From: Rhabditoides inermis
Taxonomy: Eukaryota; Nematoda; Chromadorea; Rhabditida; Rhabditidae
Length of the DNA stretch: 64,000 bases
Assembly: GCA_963966185.1 (NCBI GenBank)
Contig: CAWZYM010000114.1
Span: 683,501 to 747,500 of the forward strand
Reading direction: 5' to 3'
Shown here: one piece after another, positions 48,901-58,883 of the stretch
Layout of the letters: each line of letters begins with the position of its first letter
How positions within the stretch are numbered: the stretch's first letter is position 1
Position numbers and translations under genes: made by a program
The notes under the pieces: generated by a model
Seen by the model: the letters and a program-made list of their open reading frames with translations, nothing else
Database searches by the model: none
Told to the model about the DNA's origin: nothing

Positions 48901-50251
48901 TCCTATCCTATCCTATCCTATCCTATCCTATCCTATCCTATCCTATCCTATCCTATCCTATCCTATCCTATCCTATCCTATCCTATCCTATCCTATCCTA
49001 TCCTATCCTATCCTATCCTATTCTATCCTATCCTATCCTATCCTATCCTATCCTATCCTATCCTATCCTATCCTATCCTATCCTATCCTATCCTATCCTA
49101 TCCTATCCTATCCTATCCTATCCTATCCTATTTTTAACAAATTTCCAGCGGTGAGATCTCTCGTGAGATGATGGAAGAAGAGGAGGCGTTCCTACATCAC
49201 GACAAGGACAAGAAGGACAAGAAGAGCGCCAAAATGGACAAGTGGGCGGGGCTGGAGGGGGCGGGGCTAATGTTACTCATCTACCATTTCAGGGAAACAG
49301 AGGATCTGATTGCTGACAACATGAACCTCAGACATTTGATGCAGAACCCACTGTGTACGGATGTGAGTGAAACAAATTATCGTACTATTTTGCACGAAGC
49401 AGGTCAAATCATTCTCATACCGTAATCCTAAGAGAACGAAGCAGATCAAACTATTCTCATACCTTAATTCTAAGAGAACGAAACATGTCAAATTATTCTC
49501 ATACCGTAATCCTAAGGGAACGAAGCAGGTCAAATTATTCTCATACCGTAATCTTAAAAAAAACGAAGCAGACCAAATTATTCTCATATCGTAATCCTAA
49601 GGAAACGAACCAGGTCAAATTATTCTCATACCGTAATCCTAAGGGAACGAAGCAGGTCAAGATATTCTCATACCGTAATACTAAAGAAACGAAACATATC
49701 AAATTATTCTCATACCATAGTCCTTAGGGCACGAGGAAGGTCAAATTATTCTAATACCGTAATCCTAAGAGTTACAAATAGTCAAAATTAGTTTGCTTGT
49801 TCAGTTCTACGCCAATCGCAATCTGATCGACGTCGAGCAGAAGGAAGAGCAGAGGGAGAGGGCATTCGATCAATTGAGACAAATGCATGAGAGGGCGGCC
49901 GGATTGGAGAACAAGGCCAGGTAGGACATCTCTTTCTCTCTTTCTCTCTCTCCCCTCTCTCTCTCTCTCTCTACCCTCTCTTTCAGCATCCGCAAGCGTT
50001 CTCTCTTCCGCGGCGCCACACAGAAAGCTCCCAAGAAGAGTCTCAACCAGGGTATCATCCTAGCATCGATGGGTTCTCTCGGAGTTCAGAGTCTGGAAGG
50101 CAAGGGAGGGGAGTCAAGTTCCGCCCCATCAAGCTCCGCCCCCTCAAGTTCCGCTCACCAGGAAGAGGAAGAACCTGGATTGACGATGACAAGGGTGGCG
50201 AGCGGAGACCACCAGCTATTCACTATCAACGAGGGAGAGTCCACCGAGTAA
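37908..50251 (+). CDS. Na+/H+ exchanger, SLC9A (NHE) family
   Basis: About 26 exons, from ATG 37908 to TAA 50249-50251. A cleavable signal peptide or first segment reads MRLPILLLVSVAVVVASAV. About a dozen membrane segments follow. Family hallmarks are FFFYLLPPIILE (amiloride-site region), AAVDPVAVLAIFQEVGVN (ion-binding Asp), MVFGESLLNDAVTVVCYN, SELFHFSGIIGIIACG, SVSESLIFIILGV, AYGGLRGAVSFSLA and TVFVQGCTIKPMVRYLNIRL. The cytoplasmic tail has acidic and Lys-rich stretches (DKDKKDKKSAKMDK) and ends GESTE. The exchanger swaps external Na+ for internal H+ for pH and volume control. The signal peptide and GLRGAVSF type point to the plasma-membrane NHE1-5 branch rather than endosomal types, but the specific nhx paralogue is not assigned. 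Introns host a nested gene, a SINE, a Penelope-like element, a LINE fragment and satellites. The exon at 47340 follows a TTTGAG acceptor. Confidence 0.95.
39435..39501 (+). ncRNA. Candidate 21U-RNA unit in exchanger intron
   Basis: Motif at 39435-39443; TAAT ends at 39481 (offset 47). A motif on the opposite strand at 39386-39394 lies back to back with it and has only a weak TATT. Confidence 0.6.
40694..41816 (-). CDS. Nested antisense gene: small secreted Cys-rich protein (in exchanger intron)
   Basis: On the - strand inside the large intron between the exchanger exons ending 40184 and starting 42088. Exon 1 (41775-41816) encodes MADALLWQLAVLLQ and ends at GTATAC. After a CT-rich intron, exon 2 (41562 downward) continues LLVPLSLAYCGKP, completing a signal peptide. 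It then gives Cys-rich sequence EAVCEHPLCHTNRHTGCKEW and HVAYDCDAQSVK. A Lys/Arg-rich exon (about 40872-41031) and a last exon (40694-40813) follow, encoding CAGLDKCDYPSGLTRRCG and ending YPLYYF. The exon 2/3 junction phase is unresolved, and exon 2 could instead read on to its own stop near 41362. The Cys spacing suggests a small extracellular domain or secreted effector; no family is recognised. Confidence 0.5.
41578..41758. repeat. Long GA microsatellite
   Basis: About 180 bp of GA/GGGA units; on the - strand it forms the pyrimidine-rich first intron of the nested Cys-rich gene. Confidence 0.95.
43259..43325 (-). ncRNA. Candidate 21U-RNA unit in exchanger intron
   Basis: Motif at 43317-43325; CAAT ends at 43279 (offset 47). 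Antisense to the exchanger. Confidence 0.62.
43852..44213 (-). mobile_element. tRNA-derived SINE, copy 2 (exchanger intron)
   Basis: Full-length reverse-orientation copy, 362 bp, flanked by the 8-bp duplication ATTACGGT at 43844-43851 and 44214-44221. The tRNA head is at the right, with GGCCAAGTGGATAGCG and GGTTCGATTCCC on the - strand. It lies 25 bp after a donor site, in the same intron as the Penelope-like element. Confidence 0.92.
44616..46262 (-). mobile_element. Degenerate Penelope-like reverse transcriptase element
   Basis: Read on the - strand. An N-terminal region has HVVTGDLNIVSDHNLRQL. The RT core includes AIPKMHKNPIKFRF, CADFSSLFTNLPHD (equivalent to motif A), QTSGIPQGNNASPSIADL and RYMDDLLIVHD (catalytic YxDD). 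A thumb-like end has KQLVETFSKNEYPKALIEKE. This order, especially PKMHK and DFSSLFTNLP, is typical of Penelope-like elements. The reading frame is broken by a stop near 44800 and frameshifts near 45300 and 45890. I see no GIY-YIG endonuclease after the RT. At 46236-46262 a copy of the segment at 45034-45062 is joined to the 5' end, as in partial tandem insertions of this class. It is an inactive copy within an exchanger intron. Confidence 0.78.
46295..46362 (-). ncRNA. Candidate 21U-RNA unit, left arm of inverted pair
   Basis: Motif at 46354-46362; TAAT ends at 46315 (offset 48). Confidence 0.6.
46314..46635. repeat. Inverted pair of piRNA-like units
   Basis: Arms at about 46314-46366 and 46581-46635 are inverted copies sharing AATGGAAGCAT, ATATCACTCATCTGAAACGTA and flanks. 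Each arm contains a TACGTTTCA motif facing outwards with its downstream YRNT. They lie immediately upstream of the exchanger exon at 46645. Confidence 0.85.
46585..46652 (+). ncRNA. Candidate 21U-RNA unit, right arm of inverted pair
   Basis: Motif at 46585-46593; CAGT ends at 46632 (offset 48). The predicted RNA would run across the splice acceptor into the exchanger exon at 46645. Confidence 0.5.
46936..47002 (-). ncRNA. Candidate 21U-RNA unit in exchanger intron
   Basis: Motif at 46994-47002; TAAT ends at 46956 (offset 47). Confidence 0.62.
47202..47268 (+). ncRNA. Candidate 21U-RNA unit in exchanger intron
   Basis: Motif at 47202-47210; TAAT ends at 47248 (offset 47). Confidence 0.6.
47688..48418 (+). 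mobile_element. 5'-truncated non-LTR retrotransposon, RT C-terminal fragment
   Basis: An open frame of about 240 codons without a natural start reads KISALHIGRKNPSHVY, VVDLGFTITSNLHFGKHC, YTPYIRPLLEYGTCVFNP, QLERVQNYVTRLI and ends SPSAFKRRLHLLRNVSL. This is the thumb and post-RT region of CR1/Jockey/RTE-like LINEs. The element is in the sense orientation of the exchanger gene, in the intron before the exon at 48522. The frame is intact to its stop, so the insertion may be fairly young; the 5' truncation is usual for target-primed reverse transcription. Confidence 0.82.
48746..48813 (+). ncRNA. Candidate 21U-RNA unit in exchanger intron
   Basis: Motif at 48746-48754; CAAT ends at 48793 (offset 48), just before the TCCTA satellite. 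Confidence 0.6.
48841..49130. repeat. (TCCTA)n satellite, about 58 copies
   Basis: 290 bp of nearly perfect TCCTA repeats, with one TTCTA variant near 49021, in the exchanger intron just upstream of the acceptor at 49148. On the sense strand it provides a very long pyrimidine-rich region before the exon. It is not a telomere (TTAGGC) sequence. Confidence 0.98.
49396..49773. repeat. 42-bp minisatellite, nine copies, in exchanger intron
   Basis: Unit pattern GAAGCAGGTCAAATTATTCT followed by CATACCGTAATCCTAAGGGA and AC. Nine diverged direct copies fill nearly the whole intron between exons ending 49362 and starting 49804. The unit length is a multiple of three and two frames stay partly open, but there is no splice or start evidence for coding. 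Confidence 0.93.
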
Positions 50252-50468
50252 CTATCGATGTATTGACTGATTATCGATTATCCGAGAGATTAGCTCCGTG
50301 CCTTTCGATTATTCCAAAATGTCTGTGATCGCTACTGTGTCGTTTGTTCAATATTGATTTATTTTATGATTTAAGTGTGTGTTTTATTGAACTAAAAATG
50401 GTGAACCAAAAGAAAACAATCACATCATTTATCATTGATTGCAATAACTTTATTAGTATTGAGTTTCT
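50252..50468. other. Convergent intergenic region
   Basis: Short AT-rich spacer between the exchanger stop and the stop of the - strand secreted-protein gene; likely holds both polyadenylation regions. Confidence 0.5.
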
Positions 50469-51888
50469 CTAGGAGAGCTTATCAAACAGAACACCGAGGT
50501 TCGATCGCTTCTTTCGTTTCATAATCACTGCTGAGTTCGAAGCGGACGATGATCCAGAGCCCTAGTAATCAATGGATCAATCGATAAAATACAATCAATA
50601 AGATACCTTAGACTGCGACGTGGCCTTTTGATAGTTGGAGAGAGTTTGTTCGCCTGAATTAGGTTTGTTACGGAATTATGGTACGTATTAATATGCGATA
50701 TCGGAGATAATGAACGCGTGAAACGTACCAGCATAGTCGGTGACGACTGAAATCGAGTGGACAGATGTCTTGTCGCCGTCGGCACTCACGGAACCGTTCA
50801 CTGTCATGTCTGAAAGAACGCAGTGACGGAGACTATATACTGGCGAATTGAAAAGAGGATCACAGTATATAGTTTGTTTTTATATAGTGCTGCTCTTATT
50901 TGTAGACACCGCTTTGTAGACACCGCTCATTCACTTCTGACTTCATTGCAGCTTAAAAAAGGAAACAAGACAAAAACCACTCAGACCACCCACTTCTGAC
51001 TTCATTGTTGCCGTCCTGCAGCACCAGCCCAGTGTTCGTTCCGGCGTGGCTCGGGCCCTCCCCGCCGCCCCACGCCTCCATCATAGCGTTGCCATTCGAA
51101 CCTATGAAAAGTACAAATGAAATTCTCTTTCGAAAAGTACACGAGTAAAGAGGAGTGGTTTGTTTTGATCTAATTCAACAAAAACACATGCATAAAATCT
51201 CTTCGCAGCTGACTAAAATTTCAAAACAAACCTGCTCTTTCGAACGATGTTTTAAAACTCTAATTGTTTTCTTGTTAGCATGTTGAGTTCAGGTATTCAG
51301 GATACTGTTAATCCCAACAAGTAACTTGCAACAAAATGTATGACACGATTATAGTGCATACTATATTTTTCATCGATCAGAAAGAGCAGGTTTGTTTTGA
51401 AATTTTAGTCGGCTGCGAAGAGATTTTATGCATGTGCTTTTGTTGAATTAGATCAAAACAAACCACTCCTCTTTACTCGTGTACTTTTCGAAAGAGAATG
51501 GATGTCCTTTTCTCAAATTTCGAAGAAATTGTTTTTCAGGTTGATGTGCCGAACATGTTATGTATACATATTCGAAACTTTAGAAAACGTATCCTGAATA
51601 TGGAAACGCACTGCTTTGTCGAATCGCTCGTGCGCCTGCCAATGCCAGTCTCTCATTGACACGCGCTATTTCGCGTCTCTCTCTCTTACCCACTCACTCC
51701 GCTCCGCACACTGCCCTCCCCCCACAGTTTTCGCGCCAAAACTGGGGCGGTGGCCTGGACGGCGAGCCGACACGAGAGTGGGTGAACGAAGGGCGGGGCA
51801 TGCGCTCAGCCAATCAGAGTGCGCACGCAAGAGAGCCGAGCGACCAATGAGCGCAAAGTGCAGTGGGCGGAGCTTACGTGATGCACAC

Positions 51889-51919
<31 letters not shown>

Positions 51920-54900
51920 GTCGTAAACACGTTTAGTGGCAAAGCGGGAGAGAGCAAGAGAGGGCGGTTTTTGGATGCCGCAACCGATATTGGTTTCACG
52001 AATCATACTCATAGGTCTTACAAAGTGATATTCTAACAAATAACGCACACTAATTAAGTATATTGTATTAGAATAGAGAAATCGTGTGTGCCTTGGGAGT
52101 GGCGTGTTGCGCGCGTCACAGCTCAAAACAAACGGGCGCCGCTGCGCGCCGCCCCTAATGTTCACGTGATCTTGGTCTGGCATTAAAAGGGTGTAATTGC
52201 ATTGCCATTCGAGCCTGAGTGGGGATAGTAATAATAATGCGTTTCTTCAGAATCAGAAATGAATGCCATACTCACAAGCACACAGAATCCAACAATCTCC
52301 TTGTGTGATTGTTCCATAATGACTACGTAGTTGTAATTTTATGAAATCATGTCTTTTCGATTTCGACTTGTCAGCACATAAAACGTTTGTCTGGTTTTTT
52401 TTCTGATTCCCGTAGGCAACCGTTCTAGGATTGAAACCGTTTGTAATTACGAAACTTTCTAGTGTTCAAGAAACGTATCTACTCAACAATGTCGTTGGTA
52501 AGTCTACTCCCTTTCCCTGTTTTCTTCGTTTGTAGTTTGTACTAAACTATATTTTAACTACTTCATACTTGTACTTAATCATTTGCTGAACTCACCGTCC
52601 CCGTCGACGTTGACAAACGACACGCCGGTGATGTTGCTCTCCTTGCCCGATGCGATACCGCTGCCCGTAGCTTGCCCAGCTGCAAATCATGTTATGTCAA
52701 TGAGAAATCAAAAGTGTCGAGATCTGAGTTCCTTTTGTCAACAAGACTCGAAGAGTAAGCTATGCCGCTTGGCCGGCTGAAATGTGAGTGCTACCGAAGA
52801 CGCATTTTTTTCATAATCCTGTATCACCTACACAGTAACTGTACTCATGTGTAACTGTACGGATAGTACTGTAACCCCACCATTGTTGACTCCATTGCTG
52901 TTGGTAAGATCGGCGTTGGCTCCGATGCTCAATCCGCTGTCCTTGTCCTGTGAGACTGCCTCGCCCACGCCTTTAGCTACTACCTGGAGAGAAGAGTGGA
53001 GGGGACAGGAACAGAATTTATACAGTAGCTACATTATACAATTGCTGACAGTAGCTAACATACAGTAAAGCTAGCTAACGTCTTTTTACTACTTGCAGAG
53101 AAGAAGGGACAGGAATAGAGTGTGTACTATTTTTTATAGGAGATACAGTACATTAATGATTGTAGCCCTTCGCCACTACCTACAGAAGACGGAGTTCAAT
53201 AGGACCAACCGGATGACGATTTTTTTTGAAATGAACATTTCATCACAGACACTAACCAACAGTGTTAAAAATGGAGCAGATGAAACCTAAGTATACAAAC
53301 TACATTCAACTACCTCTTCGTTCTGGTTGTACTTGATATCCACATAATTTTTCGTAAAATAACTTGTTTCCTAATCCCGTGACATTATTATCAGCTCTAT
53401 GTGCTCAGCAGCCAAGAAAAAGAGTGAGTAGAACGTATGTTTCACAATCAAGTACAAATACATATGTACTACCTATAAAATCACCTGCGCCTCTCCGTTC
53501 TGGTTGTACTTGGTGTCGACGATGATGGAAGCATTGCTGTTCTCCGTGCCATTGCCGTGGATGGCTCCGTGTCCGATAGCCACTGAGAGAGAGGGATAGA
53601 GAGAGAGGGATGGAGAGAGAGAGAGAGGAGAGAGAGAAAGAGAGAGAGATAGAGAGAGAGATAGAGAGGTACATTCCACTCACGCGTTCCTCCGTTCCCG
53701 TCCTGCACTTGTATCCCGTTCTGCACCGTCATGTTCTTGTTCGCAGAGTTCGCAGTTCCGTTCATAATGATGTCACCGTTGGCGCCTGAATGGATGAGTC
53801 ACCGATATATGAGTCATCGGTCGAACTCTTAATCTCGTCCCCTTACTCATTGATTTGCACAAATACTGTAAAGTAAACCATATATTTTGCGTTAAGTACA
53901 TATTGCTATACGTTTCACACATACAATAAATCAAATATAAATGGTGAATATGCCAATTCATCCGTGACAGTGTTGTATTTCTGATTCTGGTGTCTTTCTG
54001 GTGTTTTTCTGTCTCCACTCACCGATAGTATTGGTGAGATTGCTCTGCGACTGTAGATCGATTCCACTCGTACCTCCCTCGCCTCCATGAATCTTCGAAT
54101 CGCCGAACATGTTGATCGCTGCAAAGAGGGGCGTGGCCAGAGGGGGCGGAGTTTGAACTCACTGCTGTTCAGCCCGCTGGTGTTTGACTGGAGCGCACTC
54201 GCGCCCACTAGCTGACTGTCGCCGGAACCGTTCACCTTCGAATTTAATAATACGTTTCGTTACGTTTTCGATACGTTTCACAAAATCAATTTTAACACAG
54301 TGTCATAGTGAAATACAATGTATACCTAATTATGATTGAACAAAAGTGTTTTTATTGTCAACAGAATTGCGAACTCTGAATAAAAGAATGTCGATGGAAC
54401 GTCAACTGTGAAATGTTTTCACTTCCATTTATAATGTTTGAATACGTTTCATCGTATCATTTTAACACGGCATCCATTCTGGAAAACAATGCTATTCATG
54501 TTATGAATCATGACATTGTTCTATATACGTTTCACAACGTTATCATCAGACCCACCTTTCCGTACATATTGCCGACCAGCTCATGCTGGCTGTTGTTCAT
54601 GTGCGCGTTGCCGTTCACCTGAATCAGGCACGCGTCGTGGGTGGTCCGAAAAGGGCGGGAATTCAAATCGAACCTGCGCGTTCACGTTGCCATCGCCGCT
54701 GTTCACCCCCGACACCACACCGTTCACTTCGACGCCTGTAACGTATATGACGTCATAGCTTATGACGTCATAGCTTATGACGCATGAAGTCACCGTTCAT
54801 AGCGTTTCCGGCGCCGAGGTCGACATTTGCCTGCGCGTTTCCGATGCCCTCTGCAACTGCACTGCCAACGAGATCGGCGAGGATCGATTCCCACGTGAGT

Positions 54901-55153
54901 TTCTGTAAATCTTTTGAAATGCGCTCATTATTCGCTTTACGTTTCATAGTGACGATGTATCAGAATAGCGTTTACTGCAGTCAATAATAGTCATAACTCG
55001 CCATAAGTTTTTCATGCGAATGAACACAGATGAAGGTGAGAGAGGGGAGAGTGAGAGAGACAGCGAAATAGAGAGAGAGAAAGAGAGAAAGAGAGAAAGA
55101 GAGAAAGAGAGAAAGAGAGAAAGAGAGAAAGAGAGAAAGAGAGAAAGAGAGAA

Positions 55154-55192
<39 letters not shown>

Positions 55193-55244
55193 AAGAGAGA
55201 GAGAGAGAGGAGAGTGAGAGAGACAGCGAAAAAGAGAGAGAGAA

Positions 55245-55292
<48 letters not shown>

Positions 55293-56054
55293 CCTCACCT
55301 GACTGGCGATGACCTCCGAGGACGATCCGAGCGAGCCGGTCGCTCCTGCGGTCGCGATAGTCTTGTCGCTGCCTCAACAGACTCGATTGATCATCGGGAG
55401 TCGCTTTCTTATGAATTATTGCAATTTTGCCAGCGAAAATTGAATCTGACCTTTATCAGATCTCTAGATATTATTATTATGTTATTTTCGATGTCTGATG
55501 GTTCGCATGATCTTGTCTCGAGCTGATACCAACATGCTTGATCACTCACTGTACTGTCCCTTCTCGTAATTGCGTATCAAGTCGTACTTTCTTCATTCAC
55601 ATATCAGTTTATAGGTGTATATTTAACGTATGTTTTGGAGTAACGGCAGACGCGACCCTGTTTTTGAGAATCCATCACTCACTGTACTGTCCTTTCTCGC
55701 CGTTCTTGGTCATCGTCGCTCCGCCCGTCGCTCCCGCTGACGTCTCGCCCACGCCCTCTCCTTTGCCCTATTGATCGAGTATCGATTGATTATTGATTGA
55801 TTATATGTCCATTATGGATGAGAAGCATTAGTGAACCTGCATACGATCATCGTAGGTTTTCTACGGATGGCGAACACCTCCTTGGGTTCTTACTAGTGAT
55901 TTATCGATTGTTATCGATTCTCACCTGCTGATAGCTGTTCACCACCTCCTTATCCCCATAGATCTGTGCGAAAATGTCGGACACCGAATTGGCGTTGTTT
56001 CCCGCAGACGCGACGTTGCCAGTGGCGTCGATGCCTGGATAATGAGGTGGAGAA

Positions 56055-56124
<70 letters not shown>

Positions 56125-57241
56125 CGAGGAGAGAGAGCGAGGAGAGAGAGATGGAGAGACAGGAGATAGAGAGAGGAGAGAAAGAGGAGAGAGAGGAGAG
56201 AGAGAAAAGAGAGGAGAGAGAAAGACAAGAGAGAGGAGAGAGAAATGGGGAGAAGGGGGGAGAGGAGGGAGAGAGAGGAGAGAAAGAAAAAGAGAGACAG
56301 AGACAGAGAGAGAGAGGAGAGAGAGACTCACTGGTCCCTCCGACCGTGCCCTTTCCGCTGTTGTCGATAGATGCCGAATTGGCGCCGGCCGCGGTACCAC
56401 CAGAGGACACGTTCATACCGACAACACTGAAAAAACGAACAAATTCTTTGTTGGAGATATTTTCATTTCAACTTTCAATCGAGAACACAAGCATATTGAA
56501 CTGGCAAACTATGTTCCGTGATATGTCGCACGTGAAAAGTATGCAAAACTATCAGATCAAACTCTGCTGGTTCGGACCTATCAAAGATCTCGCGGACACA
56601 AAATGTGATCCGATCCTATTCACTCAGGACTGCGAATTTGTCCAAACGACAATGCTCAATGTTTTGTGGTACATAGTTGTTCCACACCACTATTTCATAC
56701 ATAAATCGATTTAGTTTCATCGAATGTCACTCAACTTCGCACAGCTTTGAAACTAGCCCACCCACCCATCGACGGTCTCACGGAAAATGCAAGACCGTCA
56801 AACTTTTATCTTGTGTCAATGGCCATTTCATTCTTCTACCTTTATATATTTTTTTCATAATCCACCCACCCATCGACGGTTTTGTAGTGGTGCGCCATCG
56901 CGTCCGTGTCTACCACATCCGCATCGCCGCTCGCATTCGCCTCGGAAGAGACGACTGGAATGCAAGTTCTCCATAGCAGCTGACATAAATGTGTCGGTCA
57001 CATATTGCTTTATGCATGATGCTACCACACGACCCTACTCCCGATTTGTTGGTCTGTATTCGATAAGTTTTTTTAGAATGGCGTATTCTGATTGCACAAT
57101 GCTGCAGGGTTCGGTTTCGGGTGTTGGTTGCGTGGACGCACCGGTCTGTCTGCTCTCTCTGTAGTGTGTGGCGGACCATGCTGGATCGAGCAGGCGCGCC
57201 TCCACCAGAGAGAGAACGGCCAGCAGCACTGGCGCGCGCAT
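50469..57241 (-). CDS. Secreted Asn/Gly/Ser/Ala-rich modular protein, unrecognised
   Basis: Starts with a signal peptide, MRAPVLLAVLSLVEARLLDP (ATG 57239-57241), and stops at 50469-50471. About 18-20 short exons each encode a 20-37-residue low-complexity module rich in N, G, S, A, T and V. Examples are GDADVVDTDAMAHHY, GTAAGANSASIDNSGKGT, GDSQLVGASALQSNTSGL, GDSKIHGGEGGTSGIDLQSQ, NGTANSANKNMTVQNG and GLSIGANADLTNSNGVNNG. Many modules contain a short hydrophobic strand followed by N or G. The C-terminus has a basic run MKRKKRSNLGVLFDKLS that looks like a dibasic processing site. The regular alternation suggests a beta-solenoid-like or matrix protein (eggshell, cuticle or gut lining), but no family is recognised. 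Exon borders, especially the first donor and the region 51.1-52.6 kb, are uncertain. GA tracts and a 0.4-kb foldback lie in introns. Confidence 0.72.
51122..51499. mobile_element. Foldback/MITE-like element with 120-bp inverted arms
   Basis: Left arm 51122-51241 and right arm 51380-51499 are near-perfect inverted repeats beginning ATTCTCTTTCGAAAAGTACA, with a 138-bp spacer. It lies in an intron of the secreted-protein gene. No coding capacity and no clear target duplication were seen. Confidence 0.85.
52410..52477 (-). ncRNA. Variant-motif 21U-RNA candidate in secreted-protein intron
   Basis: TACGTTTCT on the - strand at 52469-52477; CAAT ends at 52430 (offset 48). Confidence 0.35.
53909..53977 (+). 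ncRNA. Candidate 21U-RNA unit in secreted-protein intron
   Basis: Motif at 53909-53917; CAAT ends at 53957 (offset 49). Antisense to the host gene. Confidence 0.6.
54272..54339 (+). ncRNA. Candidate 21U-RNA unit, tandem pair member 1
   Basis: Motif at 54272-54280 (a TACGTTTCG lies at 54251); CAAT ends at 54319 (offset 48). Shares ATTTTAACAC and ACAATG with the unit at 54443. Confidence 0.62.
54443..54510 (+). ncRNA. Candidate 21U-RNA unit, tandem pair member 2
   Basis: Motif at 54443-54451; CAAT ends at 54490 (offset 48). Diverged duplicate of the unit at 54272. Confidence 0.62.
54938..55005 (+). ncRNA. Candidate 21U-RNA unit in secreted-protein intron
   Basis: Motif at 54938-54946; CAAT ends at 54985 (offset 48). 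Confidence 0.6.
55036..55290. repeat. GAGAAA / GA microsatellite
   Basis: About 250 bp of purine repeat, first a regular GAGAAA array and then GA, in an intron of the secreted-protein gene. A second one at about 56048-56328 has GA, GATA and GAGG units. Confidence 0.95.
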
Positions 57242-58700
57242 TTACGTGGAACCTGAAAGCGAACGACTGACGGAGATTTAGGGTAAATGGGACCTAGAAG
57301 ATGAGTGTGTGCACATGGTGATTTTCAAAAGTGCTTTATAAGGTGGTATCAATGGTTTTGATATATTTCCGAAACAAGTATTTCGATTCGGCGCAACGCG
57401 TCAACGTATTTTGTTGGACAATCGATATAGTTGACGTGCGTAGTTGGAGTGGGTTGCAAACTACATATAGTCTTCCCCCTTTCATACTAATATTTACTAT
57501 GGTGTCTGTCTGTCCGTCCTTCCGGAGAGATATCTCTTCTCAAAGTCTACTCTAACTACTCATTTTTTCTAGAAAGTTTCTTCAACACCTGAGAACGCAA
57601 AATTCCAAATATCTCGTCAATAGCGATCTCCTTATCATAGTTATCACCTAATCTCTTAACTATGGAGAAAAATTTCAAAATACTTTAATTAGAACCAAAT
57701 TTGGAGAGTAGGTGAATCGACCTAGAAAAAGTCGATAGCCGCGATACCAGCTGCCTGTGACCTCATCTTCATGCCCAAATAGGCGAATGTACCCAAAATG
57801 CACCCAAAATTCATGATCTTCGATTTCTACAAAAATTGAACAGAAAGAAGATTACGTATAATAGATTATAGAAACTGGTTTCCTTTTTTGAAAAGTCACC
57901 AAATATGGCGAATATGATCGACTTTTCGTACAGACAAGATAGAGGGTCCAATTTGTAAACTTAAGTTTTTATGAGCAAAAAAACCCTTCTGTCAAAGTTT
58001 CAGATCGATCGGACTTTGTCTTCATACAGTATTAGACATTTTCTGAGCGCGCGTTACTTGCTGGGGTCGCGCCCACCGGATTGCTCGCTACCAGCCGCCA
58101 GGTCAACCGATCGATATCGAATAGTTGGCATTCGCAATCACTGATCCATATCCACTCAGTTGTGTCTTTTTTGATAGGAATATGTCTGAATATAACAATA
58201 ATGGATTGAGTCAGTTGAAAAGGACAAAAATTTCTATCTTCAACGAATAAGTTTGACAAAACGAAAAGTTGAAGGTTGAAAGTTAAGTAAAATGTTTCGA
58301 GACGTCAATAGATAATAGATAGTGCTTTCCAACGATCAAATCAACCTTGAACTGTTTCAAACTTCTTCGCACGTGCGCACAACGTGTTAGGACGCGCCAG
58401 CCGGCTTCTTTTCTCAAAGTCATTGTGAGCGTAATATAGAACTATGTACTGCTTTTTTTCAGTTGAAACTTAGTTTTTAGTTTATTACTTGTACTCTTGT
58501 ACATATTCAGCCTGAAATTCCGCTTTTCAATGCAGTACAGTGTCGAATGGAAGTGAGGTGAGGTGAGAATCGAGTTCACCTTACATGTCATTTGGCAAGC
58601 ACAGGCGGTCAAACTATACTTTTAGAACGTGAGAGAATAGACAGTAGGAAGAGAAGACAGTAGAGAAGAGAGTAGTACTTTCTGTTTAAAAAAGTTTTTA
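57242..58700. other. Gene-poor AT-rich DNA
   Basis: No convincing exon, RNA or transposon seen. A single CTGTTTCA at 58352-58359 is not followed by a correctly placed YRNT. Confidence 0.4.
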
Positions 58701-58833
58701 CATAACTGTCTCTCGAAAGTCGCAGTGACTACTGCACAGATGTGAGAATAGAAGAGTAGACAGAAGGTACCATAGTACTGTCTCTAGAAAGTTGTTATCA
58801 CCGCAGCGGGGACGTGAAAGTATACAAGAGAGA

Positions 58834-58883
<50 letters not shown>

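Noticed and set aside
48841..49130. Interstitial telomere
   Set aside because: The unit is TCCTA/TAGGA; nematode telomeres are TTAGGC.
48775..49171. ILSYP-repeat open frames over the TCCTA satellite
   Set aside because: Produced by the pentanucleotide repeat inside a clearly spliced intron.
51616..51936. Open frames around the (GCC)n stretch at about 51893
   Set aside because: Low-complexity trinucleotide repeat in an intron without splice signals.
58032..58259. Open frame on the - strand with aromatic-rich sequence
   Set aside because: No splice context, start context or family similarity; likely chance in AT-rich DNA.
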